In this document: in pieces, positions 56,175 to 64,000 of the stretch
Layout of the letters: every line of letters begins with the position of its first letter
Position numbering within the stretch: position 1 is the stretch's first letter
Origin: Dictyobacter aurantiacus
GTDB taxonomy: Bacteria > Chloroflexota > Ktedonobacteria > Ktedonobacterales > Ktedonobacteraceae
Assembly (NCBI RefSeq): GCF_003967515.1
Contig: NZ_BIFQ01000002.1
Coordinates: forward strand, 1,860,001-1,924,000
Reading direction: 5' to 3'
Length of the DNA stretch: 64,000 nt
Notes under the pieces: model-generated
Told to the model about the DNA's origin: nothing
Seen by the model: only the letters and a program-made list of their open reading frames with translations
Databases searched by the model: none
Made by a program: the position numbers and the translations under genes

Positions 56175-57173
56175 ATGTTCACACGTTTTATCCGATGGTG
56201 CACTCTGGCCGTTTTCGTAGGTTGTCTGTTGCTCTTTCAATGTTCCCCGGCCGCGCACGCCGCGACCGCAGGGAAATTGCAGCAATTTAGTTATCTGGGT
56301 GCCGCCGGACTGTATACCTACGATGTGTATACGCCCGCAAACTACCAGGTAGGGACATCGGTCCCCCTGATCGTCGTTTTATCTGGTTGCACGGTAGATG
56401 CAGCAACGATGGCTGCAGACACCGGAATGAACGCCCTGGCGGACCAGAAGCAGTTTATTGTTGCTTATCTCCAGCAGGAAGCCTTCGCGAATGCTTCTTT
56501 GTGCTGGAACTTTTTCCTCTCAAGCAATCAGTATCGAGGCATGGATGAAACCGCTGAGATCGCTGGTATCACTCAGACTGTGGAAAACACTTCCTCGCTC
56601 TGGACGATTAACAAACACCGCGTCTATATCGCGGGGATTTCGTCGGGTGGGGCAATGGCGGTGAATATGGGGGCCGCCTATCCAGATCTGTATACCGCGA
56701 TTGGAGTGCATTCTGGCGTGGAGTACCAGGCCGTCACCTCTTTCTCTCTGAGTGCTTCGGTCACAGGTGGGCCTCCTCCTGTGTTACAGGGCGACCTGGC
56801 CTATCAGACGATGGGGCGCTATGCGCGAGCGGTTCCCACCATTGATATCCAGGGGACGGCTGATACTGTCGTCTGGCCGGTCAATGGTGACCAGGTGATC
56901 CAGCAGTGGATGGAAACGGATCATGATGCCTCAGGGGGAACCTATAATGTGAGCTTCTCCAGCCCCGCGACCACCACATCCGGACAAGTGCCAGGAGGAC
57001 ACTCCTATACCACCTACACCTGGAATAATAACAGCGGGCAAGAGATCGAGGAATACTGGGTGATAAACGGCATGGGGCATGCCTGGTCTGGAGGCACTGG
57101 ACTCTGGGGAGATCCCGCTGGTCCCAGTGCAAACCTGGCCCTCTACAACTTTTTCATGCGCTTCAGCAATTGA
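56175..57173 (+). CDS. Secreted PHB-depolymerase-family esterase
   Basis: 332 residues. A signal peptide (LAVFVGCLLLFQCSPAAHA) precedes an alpha/beta hydrolase of the esterase-PHB-depolymerase type. The opening YDVYTPANY and PLIVVLSGCTVDAATMA motifs are typical; the nucleophile is Ser156 in GISSGG, an Asp lies in DIQGTADTVVWP and a His in INGMGHAW. Substrates are polyesters or feruloyl/acetyl groups on plant polysaccharides; the sequence does not decide. AAGGAG lies 10 nt before the ATG. Confidence 0.87.
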   Translation: MFTRFIRWCTLAVFVGCLLLFQCSPAAHAATAGKLQQFSYLGAAGLYTYDVYTPANYQVGTSVPLIVVLSGCTVDAATMAADTGMNALADQKQFIVAYLQQEAFANASLCWNFFLSSNQYRGMDETAEIAGITQTVENTSSLWTINKHRVYIAGISSGGAMAVNMGAAYPDLYTAIGVHSGVEYQAVTSFSLSASVTGGPPPVLQGDLAYQTMGRYARAVPTIDIQGTADTVVWPVNGDQVIQQWMETDHDASGGTYNVSFSSPATTTSGQVPGGHSYTTYTWNNNSGQEIEEYWVINGMGHAWSGGTGLWGDPAGPSANLALYNFFMRFSN

Positions 57174-57324
57174 GGCATCGCGGGTTGCGAAAACACAGCG
57201 CGATTATATAGTACAACGAAGCTCGTTGGTAGATGTGCCGGCAACGAGCTTCCATTCGCATCAAGGCTGGATGCCTGGTGTGCATTTCTCTCCTCACGAA
57301 AAATATCAGAAAGAGAATATTGCT

Positions 57325-58167
57325 ATGTCGACTCAACAGGTGCAAATCAATGGAATTAGCTTACAGTATCAGACCTGGGGGGAGTTTACCAGGCCTGAAC
57401 GAACGGTCTTGCTTGTTCATGGTCTGACCGCCAGTAGCCAGGAATGGGCACAGTTTGGACCTGTGCTCGCCAGTCAAGGGTGGTACGCCATTGCCCCGGA
57501 CTTGCGCGGACGTGGTCTGAGCGAAAAACCTCCACATGGTTATGGCATGCCCTATCATGTCAACGATCTGCTCTCACTCTGTGACGCGCTGAACCTACCA
57601 GTTGTTCATTTTATCGGCCATTCTCTGGGTGCTCAGATCGGATATTTCTTTGCCGCAGTCCACCCTAGACGCCTGGGACGACTTGTCCTGGTGGACGCGG
57701 GCGGACGGGTCCCGGAGGACGCACTCCAGGCTATCGGGGCCTCACTGCAACGATTGGGGCAGGTATACCCCTCACTCAATGCGTATCTGGCGGAACGGCA
57801 ACAAACACCTGTTCATCAGTGGGATCCTTTCTGGGAGAATTATTATCGCTACGATGCCGAAGTCCACACTGATGGAACGGTGACTTCGCGCGTTCCCAAA
57901 GCGGCCATTGAGGAAGAGATCACCGTTAACATGAGCATGAATGCCGACGCACTTTTACCGCGCATCCAGGCCCCGACGCTCATCACGCGTGCCGCCCTGG
58001 GGACACTGTCACCTACCCGGGGTATCATCCTGACGGCTGATGAGGCTGAACGAGCGCAAAACATGATCAAAGGCAGTCGTGTGGTAGAAATCCCCGATAC
58101 CAACCATTACACCATCATGCTCTCAGAAGTTTTCACCAGCGCAGTGCTGGCTTTCTTATCCCAATGA
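57325..58167 (+). CDS. Alpha/beta fold hydrolase
   Basis: 280-residue cytosolic hydrolase. VLLVHGLTASS holds the oxyanion loop, PDLRGRGLSEKP the lid start, Ser100 in GHSLG is the nucleophile, and IPDTNHYTIML carries the catalytic His. Epoxide hydrolase, haloperoxidase or esterase type cannot be told apart. ATG 57325 fits the family start; the frame is open further upstream but overlaps the esterase gene. AAAGAG lies about 9 nt before. Confidence 0.84.
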   Translation: MSTQQVQINGISLQYQTWGEFTRPERTVLLVHGLTASSQEWAQFGPVLASQGWYAIAPDLRGRGLSEKPPHGYGMPYHVNDLLSLCDALNLPVVHFIGHSLGAQIGYFFAAVHPRRLGRLVLVDAGGRVPEDALQAIGASLQRLGQVYPSLNAYLAERQQTPVHQWDPFWENYYRYDAEVHTDGTVTSRVPKAAIEEEITVNMSMNADALLPRIQAPTLITRAALGTLSPTRGIILTADEAERAQNMIKGSRVVEIPDTNHYTIMLSEVFTSAVLAFLSQ

Positions 58168-58411
58168 CCATGGGGGTGCAGGGATAGCTTTGCTAAGACA
58201 TTCAGTAAAGTGCTCTCGTTAAGCATCTACCACTGCAGGGCTAGAGCAAAAATGGGGCATTTGACTCACCCCCTTCTGTGCCACCAGACTGTATGCTAAG
58301 AAGCGTAGAGTGTACGCATTCACCCAGGTGCGGTTGCAGGTTGATCCATTTTATTATCAATCTGTTGCAGCCTGGGTTGCTATACATAATCAGCAGACAG
58401 GAGGGTTTACT

Positions 58412-60025
58412 ATGACCCGCAGCCTTTATCGTTTTTACCTCTACGCGGTTACAGCGGCATTATTAATCTTTGCGGTGAGTGCCTTTGGTTCCTTGCTCTC
58501 AACTGGCCTCGCATTTACAGGTTTGCGCGGACCTTATCAGAATATTCCGACGCAGGCGCAGTTTGTACAGGCCCTGAGCTATGCCTGTGTGGCTTTTCTG
58601 ATTGCAGGTTTGCTGGGCGGCCTGCATTACTGGCTTCTTCGCCATGATCTCCGGCAGGAGCCGCAAGCTGCACATAGCGCGATACGCTCCTTTTTCTTGA
58701 ATACGACCGAAGGGATAAGCGTGGCCTTTGGTGTTCCCCTGCTGGCTATAACCTTCTCGGGGCTGGCCACAACCTCCTATAGTGGTTTGACCTTCATCTG
58801 CGCGGCTGCTCTTTCATGCTTGCTTCTGGCTTGTCTGGTGCATCTTGAGCGTCGGCGTACCAGTGGGCCAACCGGACCCGCGCGTGTCTTTCAACGTATT
58901 CACCTTTTCGGCGTGCAACTTGTTCTGCTGCTCATCGTGATCATTTTCTTTATCCTGCAACCCACGATCAGATATGTGATCGATACTGTGTTCTTCCATG
59001 GAGCTGTCCAGTGTGAGGGAAGTTCTTCCTGCCAACCTGCCAATCCATTCTGGTTAATGCTCACCCTGCTCTGGATCGTGGGAAGCTGGCTCTTTTATAG
59101 CTGGACGGCCAGCCAGGATCGATCGCTGGCGACACGCCTGATCTTTCATGGCCTGGGTCTGGCCTGTGGTATGGCTTTCCTGCTGCGCGGCTGCTCGCTG
59201 GCGATTGTGGCCCTGTTGCGCCTGGGATACGGAGATCCTCTTCCTCTGGATGCGGTCCTTAGCTCCCAGGGAAGCTCTGATTTCATCTCACCTCTGCTGC
59301 TGGGGATGCTTCTCATTGGCATCTATACCTGGTCATTGAACAGGAGTGTACGCCAGGGATTGATGCATCTGGAGGTGCTACGCCTGACGATCGTGGCCAT
59401 CGTGGGAACTGTTATGGCTGGCGCTTTCTGGTGGGGGCTAGGCAGATTGCTGGACAATGCGCTGAAAATCCTCTTCCCAACCGGTGGCGTGGGAGTAGAT
59501 TATCAGGCGTGGTTTGAGTCCTGGGCCCTGGTGCTCTGCGGGATTGGCTACATCTTGATAGATTGGTATATGCGCAACGTCTCTAAAGGGGGGGATGGTG
59601 AACTGATCGCGGGACCGCGTCGTGGCTATGTGCTCACCCTGATGGGAGCAGGGGTCCTGACGGGGGCGATTGGCCTGGCCGTCGTTTTGTATACTGGCGT
59701 GACCGCACTGCTCGGCTCGGCTGTGCCGAACTGGCAACTGGTGGCACAGGGATGGCTGAGCGCCTTTCTAGTTGGCGCCGTCCTGGTAGGCATCTATCTG
59801 CCAACGGCGCGACGCCATCATCTGTTCCAGGGGAGCGAGTCGCCACTGGAGGAGAAGGCTGTGACTGTCACACCTGGACAACCATTGAACCTGGCGCCGG
59901 AAATGGGTCGTGAGGGGCCACAGGAGGCCACAATTGAAGCGATCCTGGATGCCTTACTGGCTGATAGGATTTCGCGCGATCAAGCGGCTACTCGCCTGCA
60001 CGAGCTCATGCATGTAGACGAGTAG
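58412..60025 (+). CDS. DUF5671-type polytopic membrane protein
   Basis: 537 residues with about 11 hydrophobic helices in repeated pairs; the N-terminal unit (SLYRFYLYAVTAALLIFAVSAFGSLL) and later ones (LRLTIVAIVGTVMAGAFWWG) resemble DUF5671 modules. The soluble C-terminal tail (~60 residues) ends in a helix pair (IEAILDALLADRISRDQAATRLHELM). Function unknown. AGGAGGG lies before ATG 58412; the open frame upstream has no family match. Convergent with the hybrid kinase, 9 bp apart. Confidence 0.8.
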   Translation: MTRSLYRFYLYAVTAALLIFAVSAFGSLLSTGLAFTGLRGPYQNIPTQAQFVQALSYACVAFLIAGLLGGLHYWLLRHDLRQEPQAAHSAIRSFFLNTTEGISVAFGVPLLAITFSGLATTSYSGLTFICAAALSCLLLACLVHLERRRTSGPTGPARVFQRIHLFGVQLVLLLIVIIFFILQPTIRYVIDTVFFHGAVQCEGSSSCQPANPFWLMLTLLWIVGSWLFYSWTASQDRSLATRLIFHGLGLACGMAFLLRGCSLAIVALLRLGYGDPLPLDAVLSSQGSSDFISPLLLGMLLIGIYTWSLNRSVRQGLMHLEVLRLTIVAIVGTVMAGAFWWGLGRLLDNALKILFPTGGVGVDYQAWFESWALVLCGIGYILIDWYMRNVSKGGDGELIAGPRRGYVLTLMGAGVLTGAIGLAVVLYTGVTALLGSAVPNWQLVAQGWLSAFLVGAVLVGIYLPTARRHHLFQGSESPLEEKAVTVTPGQPLNLAPEMGREGPQEATIEAILDALLADRISRDQAATRLHELMHVDE

Positions 60026-60034
60026 GTACCTTCT

Positions 60035-63000
60035 TTAGCCCCTGATTGTTGTTGGAGACTGGTGCAGGGGGAGGGAAAACGATACCGTCGTTCCTTCATC
60101 TGGCTTGCTCTCAACCCAGATAGAGCCATGATGCCGCGTGATGAAGGCTGACGAGATATACAGGCCTAATCCCAGCCCAGGATAGGTGAACTGGCTCTCT
60201 CCTTCGACCCGGTAGAAGCGTTCAAAGAGATGCAGTTGCTTTTCGGTGGGAATGCCGATGCCAAAATCTTGTACCGACGTGATGACCGCATCGTCCGTGC
60301 ACCGTGTTTTTACCACAATGGTATCGGCCTGCGGGGAGTATTTTACCGCGTTGGTCAATAGATTGATAAGCACCTGTCCGATGCGCTCACGATCAGCGGT
60401 GATGGTGATGCCAGGGGTTAGATACTGTATGATGTGATGTTTAGGAGCCGCTCGCTGCATATCCTCAACGATCTCGCTGATGAGGGGGCTCATCTCAAAG
60501 GAAGAGGGATGGAAGATCAGCTGTCCCTCCTCAATGCGTGTCACATCGAGTAGATCTCTCACCAGGTTTGTCAGCCTGTTAATCTGCGCATCCATTTTTT
60601 GTAACAGGGTAGCTGAACGCTCATCACCTTCCTGGCGGAAGCGGCGCTCCAGCAACTGCGCGTAGCCCTTCAAACTGGTCACGGGCGTTTTCAACTCGTG
60701 GCTGGCAACGCCAATAAACTCATCCTTCTGCCGCGATAGCTCTTCGCTACGCTGTCTCGCCAGGACCTGTTCAGTCACATCAACGCCATGTACAAGAACT
60801 CCATCAATAGTTCCCTGTGAATCATAGGAAGGTTGATAGACGAAATTAAAGTACAACTTTTCCAGCATACCATCACCTGTGCGATCAATCTGGGCTGGAA
60901 CCTCAACGCCGTGAGCGGCATGGCCGGTCTGATATACCGAGTCGAGTAGTTTCAGGAAGACCTGCCCTTCTAGTTCAGGGATGACTTCGCGGATCGGTCT
61001 GCCAATAACGGGCTGGCGTATTCCATGTAGCTGTAGAGATAATGAGTTGGCAAGTTCAAAGATATGATCGGGCCCGTTCAGTATCATAATGATCGCGGGC
61101 GCTTGCATAAAGAGATCATGCAGACGTTGTCGCTCGGCTCTGACGCGCTCATCTGCCTCTCTGCGGATACGTGCCATCTCCAGGTGTGCGCGGATGCGGG
61201 CCAGCAGTTCTCGCGCGTTAAAAGGCTTGATTAGATAGTCGTCGGCTCCTGCCTCCATCCCTTCGATCTTCGCCTCTTCGCCTGCGCGGGCGGAAAGCAG
61301 GATAACGGGGATAGTTCTTGTCTCCTGATCTGCTCGCAGTGCCTGTAATAGTTCAAATCCATCCATGCCCGGCATCATCACATCCGACAGCACGAGGTCC
61401 GGCCGGTGTTGTTTCACCGCGGCCAATGCTGCCAGGCCATCTGACACGACCTGGATGCTATAGTGAGGGCTTAACAACCGGCTGACATAGTCGCGCATAT
61501 CGGCATTATCATCTGCGAAGAGTATCTGTGCCGTTGATGGTTGTGCATCATGATCTGTTTGCCCACCGTCATACGAAGGGACTATATCTAACTGCACATC
61601 GACGAACTCGTTTTCACCGGCCAGTGACCTGAAGGCCTCGACGATGTAGGGTTCCGCGCTGACTGCTGTGGATGCGAGTGTGCGCGTGGCGGCGATGCGA
61701 TCTTGTGGCAGATGGGCCGTTCCCAGCGGGAGCGAGACGGTAAAGGTACTTCCCTGGCCGGGTATGCTGGTTACGTTGATGGTTCCCTCGTGCAGCTTGA
61801 CCAGCTCCTGCACCAGGGAAAGTCCGATGCCGGTCCCCTCGATTGTGCGCCCTGTACTCTCCTTAATGCGATGGAAGCGTTCAAATATATGAGGAAGTTC
61901 CTCTGGAGGAATGCCCACGCCGGTATCTGTGATCGCGAGCTCAATATGCGTATTGTGCTGCTCAAGCGTTACGGTGATCCCCCCCGCCATGGTGTACTTA
62001 AAGGCATTGGACAGCAGGTTGAGGACGATCTTTTCCCACATCTCGCGATCTACGTATACCGGTGAATCCATGGGCTGGCACATCACCGTCAGCGTCATGC
62101 CGGCTTTCTCTATGACGGATCGGAAGCTGCTGGCGAGATCCGTGGTCATGGTTGCCAGGTCGGTTGGTTCAAATACAGCCTGGACGCGTCCCGCTTCGAT
62201 ACGAGAGAAATCCAGCAGGGTGTTCACGAGCTTCAGCAGGCGCAGGGCGTTGCGATGTAAGATCTCGGTACGCGTGCGCTGCTCTGGTGAAAGCGTGTGC
62301 TTTTCGGACAGCATATCCTCAATGGGCCCGAGCATCAGCGTGAGGGGGGTACGGAATTCATGGGAGACATTGCTGAAGAACACGGTCTTGGCCGTGTCAA
62401 TCTCGGTCAGGGCTTCCGCGCGTTTGCGCTCCTCCTCGTATGCCTGCGCATTGGCGAGACTGGCCGCGATCTGGCCTGAAACAAGGTTGAGGAATCCCTG
62501 ATAGTTTTCATCGAACAGTCTGAAAGGATTGAGACCAACAATTAATACCCCCGCTTTCCCGGTATGGCCCGAGGGAGCAATGGGGATAGCTACGGCCTGA
62601 CGTGGTGGGCGCTTCCACGCACCTGTAGGCAGGGTATCACTCAGGTGATCCAAATTATCGATCTCACAGATTTTCTGTTCTCTCAGTACATCGGCGAAAG
62701 GCCAGAGACCGGGAGCGCCGAGCTCGGCGGTCTCCGGTACGGCCTGGTGGTCGCGTGAAATACCAGAGGTGCCGCACAGGTTCACTGATTGTGTTTCTTG
62801 ATCGAACAGATAAATCATGGCGAAGGGGATATCATGGAGGTTCTGCTCCATGCTGGCGGCACTGAGGCGACAGGCCTCGGTAATGGTACGCGCATCAGCT
62901 GTCTGGGTGGCAAGGGTACGTAGTAACTTTACCTGCCGATCACCGATGATACGCTCTGTGTCGCTGGTATTGGCGCAAATAATGCCACCGACGCCGCCCT

Positions 63001-63442
63001 GGTCTCCTGGTACTGGACTGTAAGAGAAGGTATAATAGGTTTCTTCGGGATAACCATAGCGTTCCATGATGAGCAACAATGCCTCATCATAGGTGCCCTC
63101 ATTCTGTTCTACCGCAGTGCGAAGCCGTGGTCCCAGTTCATCCCATATTTCACGCCAGACAACCGCTGCGGGTTGACCCAATGCTTCCGGATGTTTCCCT
63201 CCCGCAATGGCTTTGTAGGGATCATTGTAGAGCTTAATCAGTTCTGGGCCCCAGCCAATCCAGATCGGCTGGCGGGACGTGAGCATGATACGAACCACCG
63301 TTTTTAGACTTTGCGGCCACTGTTCAACAGGTCCAAGAGGGTTACACGACCAGTCGAAGGTACGTATGCGTTCCCCCATCTCTCCTCCGCCCGCTAGAAA
63401 GTCAATGGATGCAGAAGGTCCAGGCATCGGTTGCGGTGCCAT
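60035..63442 (-). CDS. Hybrid sensor histidine kinase with two kinase cores and a central receiver
   Basis: 1135 residues, no membrane segment. Order: PAS (residues ~25-170), GAF (~170-335), first HisKA with His361 in SHEFRTP and its ATPase (NLLSNAFKYT, DTGVGIP, GTGIGLSL), receiver with Asp687 in SDVMMPG, second PAS (~770-895), second HisKA with His915 in SHELKTP and its ATPase (NLLTNAVKYS, DFGIGIP, GLGLGLYI). Both kinase cores look intact. A cytosolic phosphorelay sensing small ligands or redox state is likely. AAGGAG precedes ATG 63442 by 11 nt. No response regulator gene is adjacent. Confidence 0.92.
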   Translation of the reverse strand: MAPQPMPGPSASIDFLAGGGEMGERIRTFDWSCNPLGPVEQWPQSLKTVVRIMLTSRQPIWIGWGPELIKLYNDPYKAIAGGKHPEALGQPAAVVWREIWDELGPRLRTAVEQNEGTYDEALLLIMERYGYPEETYYTFSYSPVPGDQGGVGGIICANTSDTERIIGDRQVKLLRTLATQTADARTITEACRLSAASMEQNLHDIPFAMIYLFDQETQSVNLCGTSGISRDHQAVPETAELGAPGLWPFADVLREQKICEIDNLDHLSDTLPTGAWKRPPRQAVAIPIAPSGHTGKAGVLIVGLNPFRLFDENYQGFLNLVSGQIAASLANAQAYEEERKRAEALTEIDTAKTVFFSNVSHEFRTPLTLMLGPIEDMLSEKHTLSPEQRTRTEILHRNALRLLKLVNTLLDFSRIEAGRVQAVFEPTDLATMTTDLASSFRSVIEKAGMTLTVMCQPMDSPVYVDREMWEKIVLNLLSNAFKYTMAGGITVTLEQHNTHIELAITDTGVGIPPEELPHIFERFHRIKESTGRTIEGTGIGLSLVQELVKLHEGTINVTSIPGQGSTFTVSLPLGTAHLPQDRIAATRTLASTAVSAEPYIVEAFRSLAGENEFVDVQLDIVPSYDGGQTDHDAQPSTAQILFADDNADMRDYVSRLLSPHYSIQVVSDGLAALAAVKQHRPDLVLSDVMMPGMDGFELLQALRADQETRTIPVILLSARAGEEAKIEGMEAGADDYLIKPFNARELLARIRAHLEMARIRREADERVRAERQRLHDLFMQAPAIIMILNGPDHIFELANSLSLQLHGIRQPVIGRPIREVIPELEGQVFLKLLDSVYQTGHAAHGVEVPAQIDRTGDGMLEKLYFNFVYQPSYDSQGTIDGVLVHGVDVTEQVLARQRSEELSRQKDEFIGVASHELKTPVTSLKGYAQLLERRFRQEGDERSATLLQKMDAQINRLTNLVRDLLDVTRIEEGQLIFHPSSFEMSPLISEIVEDMQRAAPKHHIIQYLTPGITITADRERIGQVLINLLTNAVKYSPQADTIVVKTRCTDDAVITSVQDFGIGIPTEKQLHLFERFYRVEGESQFTYPGLGLGLYISSAFITRHHGSIWVESKPDEGTTVSFSLPLHQSPTTIRG

Positions 63443-64000
63443 ATATGTGATTTCTCCTTAGTACGGTGGCTGTGCAAATATGTGGAACTGCTAATAGAGA
63501 TAGTGTGACCTGTGATACGCCTGGTAAAAAAGAAGACTACTTTTTCGTCTACATCGGGTACAGGCACTTACTTTTGCTCGTTTTCCTCGATTTCTTTGCG
63601 TCAATCGGAAGTTGTGCCAATCGGCCCTATCTATGTATTTGCAGATAGATAATATCGCTGTATAGAAGATACACGAAAATGTTGTGTCTATGCAAGCTGA
63701 ACAGGAATTTGGGGTGAATACTTCAGGAAGTGTAGCATATAGATGGTTTATGTTCTTCTTTCATCTTGCTCTCAGGACTGGCTGCTTAGCTGTGCCAGAG
63801 TGTTGTTTTGTGCATGAGAGAATACTTCCAGAACGATGGAGGCGTTAGAGATAGCGCTGCCTGTAGCGAATATCTCTATCTTTATATCAGGTTCTAGAAA
63901 ATTTTACATTACATAATGCTACTATTATATTTACATACTATGTTGTAAAAAATGTCTGGAAACGCAGGCTGGACGCGGCCAGCCTGGTACAGAAGGGAGA
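63443..64000. other. 558-bp end region without a confident gene
   Basis: Upstream region of the hybrid kinase, ending at the window edge. AT-rich (notably 63890-63955). No gene, repeat or RNA feature is supported. An incoming gene may start beyond 64000: the last bases read AGAAGGGAGA, which resembles a ribosome site. Confidence 0.4.

Overview
The window looks like chromosomal DNA from a soil-type, heterotrophic, spore- or mycelium-forming bacterium of the Ktedonobacteria (Chloroflexota). This is an inference from gene style: Tat-type lipoprotein sugar-binding proteins, many LacI regulators, a SARP/AAA giant regulator, a tricorn-type peptidase, a rifampicin phosphotransferase, strong AAGGAGG ribosome sites and GC-rich dispersed repeats between genes of moderate GC. 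No rRNA, tRNA, CRISPR array, phage or intact insertion sequence was seen.

Layout. 1-3.4 kb: end of an SDR, an MFS exporter, another SDR and a small unknown protein. 3.4-7.9 kb: a five-gene minus-strand operon with every junction overlapping, read as trans-4-hydroxy-L-proline catabolism (2-epimerase, three-subunit D-hydroxyproline dehydrogenase, DapA-type deaminase). 8.2-10.9 kb: a MarR regulator divergent from a cupin, an SDR and a DUF1254 remnant. 11-33 kb: a glycan-use district with three LacI regulators, two sugar ABC importers without an ATPase gene (an ATPase shared from elsewhere is presumed), a GH2 beta-mannosidase-like enzyme, a Tat-exported protein of unknown function, an FAD-dependent oxidoreductase inside a sugar operon, a beta-propeller glycosidase, a secreted GH16 and a CaCA antiporter. 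33-40 kb: tricorn peptidase, PIG-L deacetylase and two orphan proteins. 40.6-47.6 kb: a ThDP enzyme followed by a KAS III homologue that lacks the catalytic cysteine and by the stub of a third coupled gene, facing a rifampicin phosphotransferase and a GNAT-type acyltransferase. 48-54 kb: two glycosyltransferases facing a 1238-residue SARP/AAA/TPR regulator. 54-64 kb: an acyl-CoA ligase, two alpha/beta hydrolases, a polytopic membrane protein and a double-kinase hybrid sensor.

The most unusual structure is at 31.0-31.4 kb. Five 38-bp tandem repeats each carry a full Shine-Dalgarno sequence and an 11-codon mini-cistron whose last codons and stop form the next ribosome site. The last copy has lost its stop and runs into a 101-codon frame. 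The array lies between two perfect 20-21 bp hairpins, and a neighbouring module recurs inside a repeat-bounded element at 54.2-54.5 kb. Other points of interest are the Cys-to-Phe KAS III, the gene stub ending exactly at rph, a perfect 60-bp palindrome after GH16, and several well-formed LacI or MarR operator candidates.
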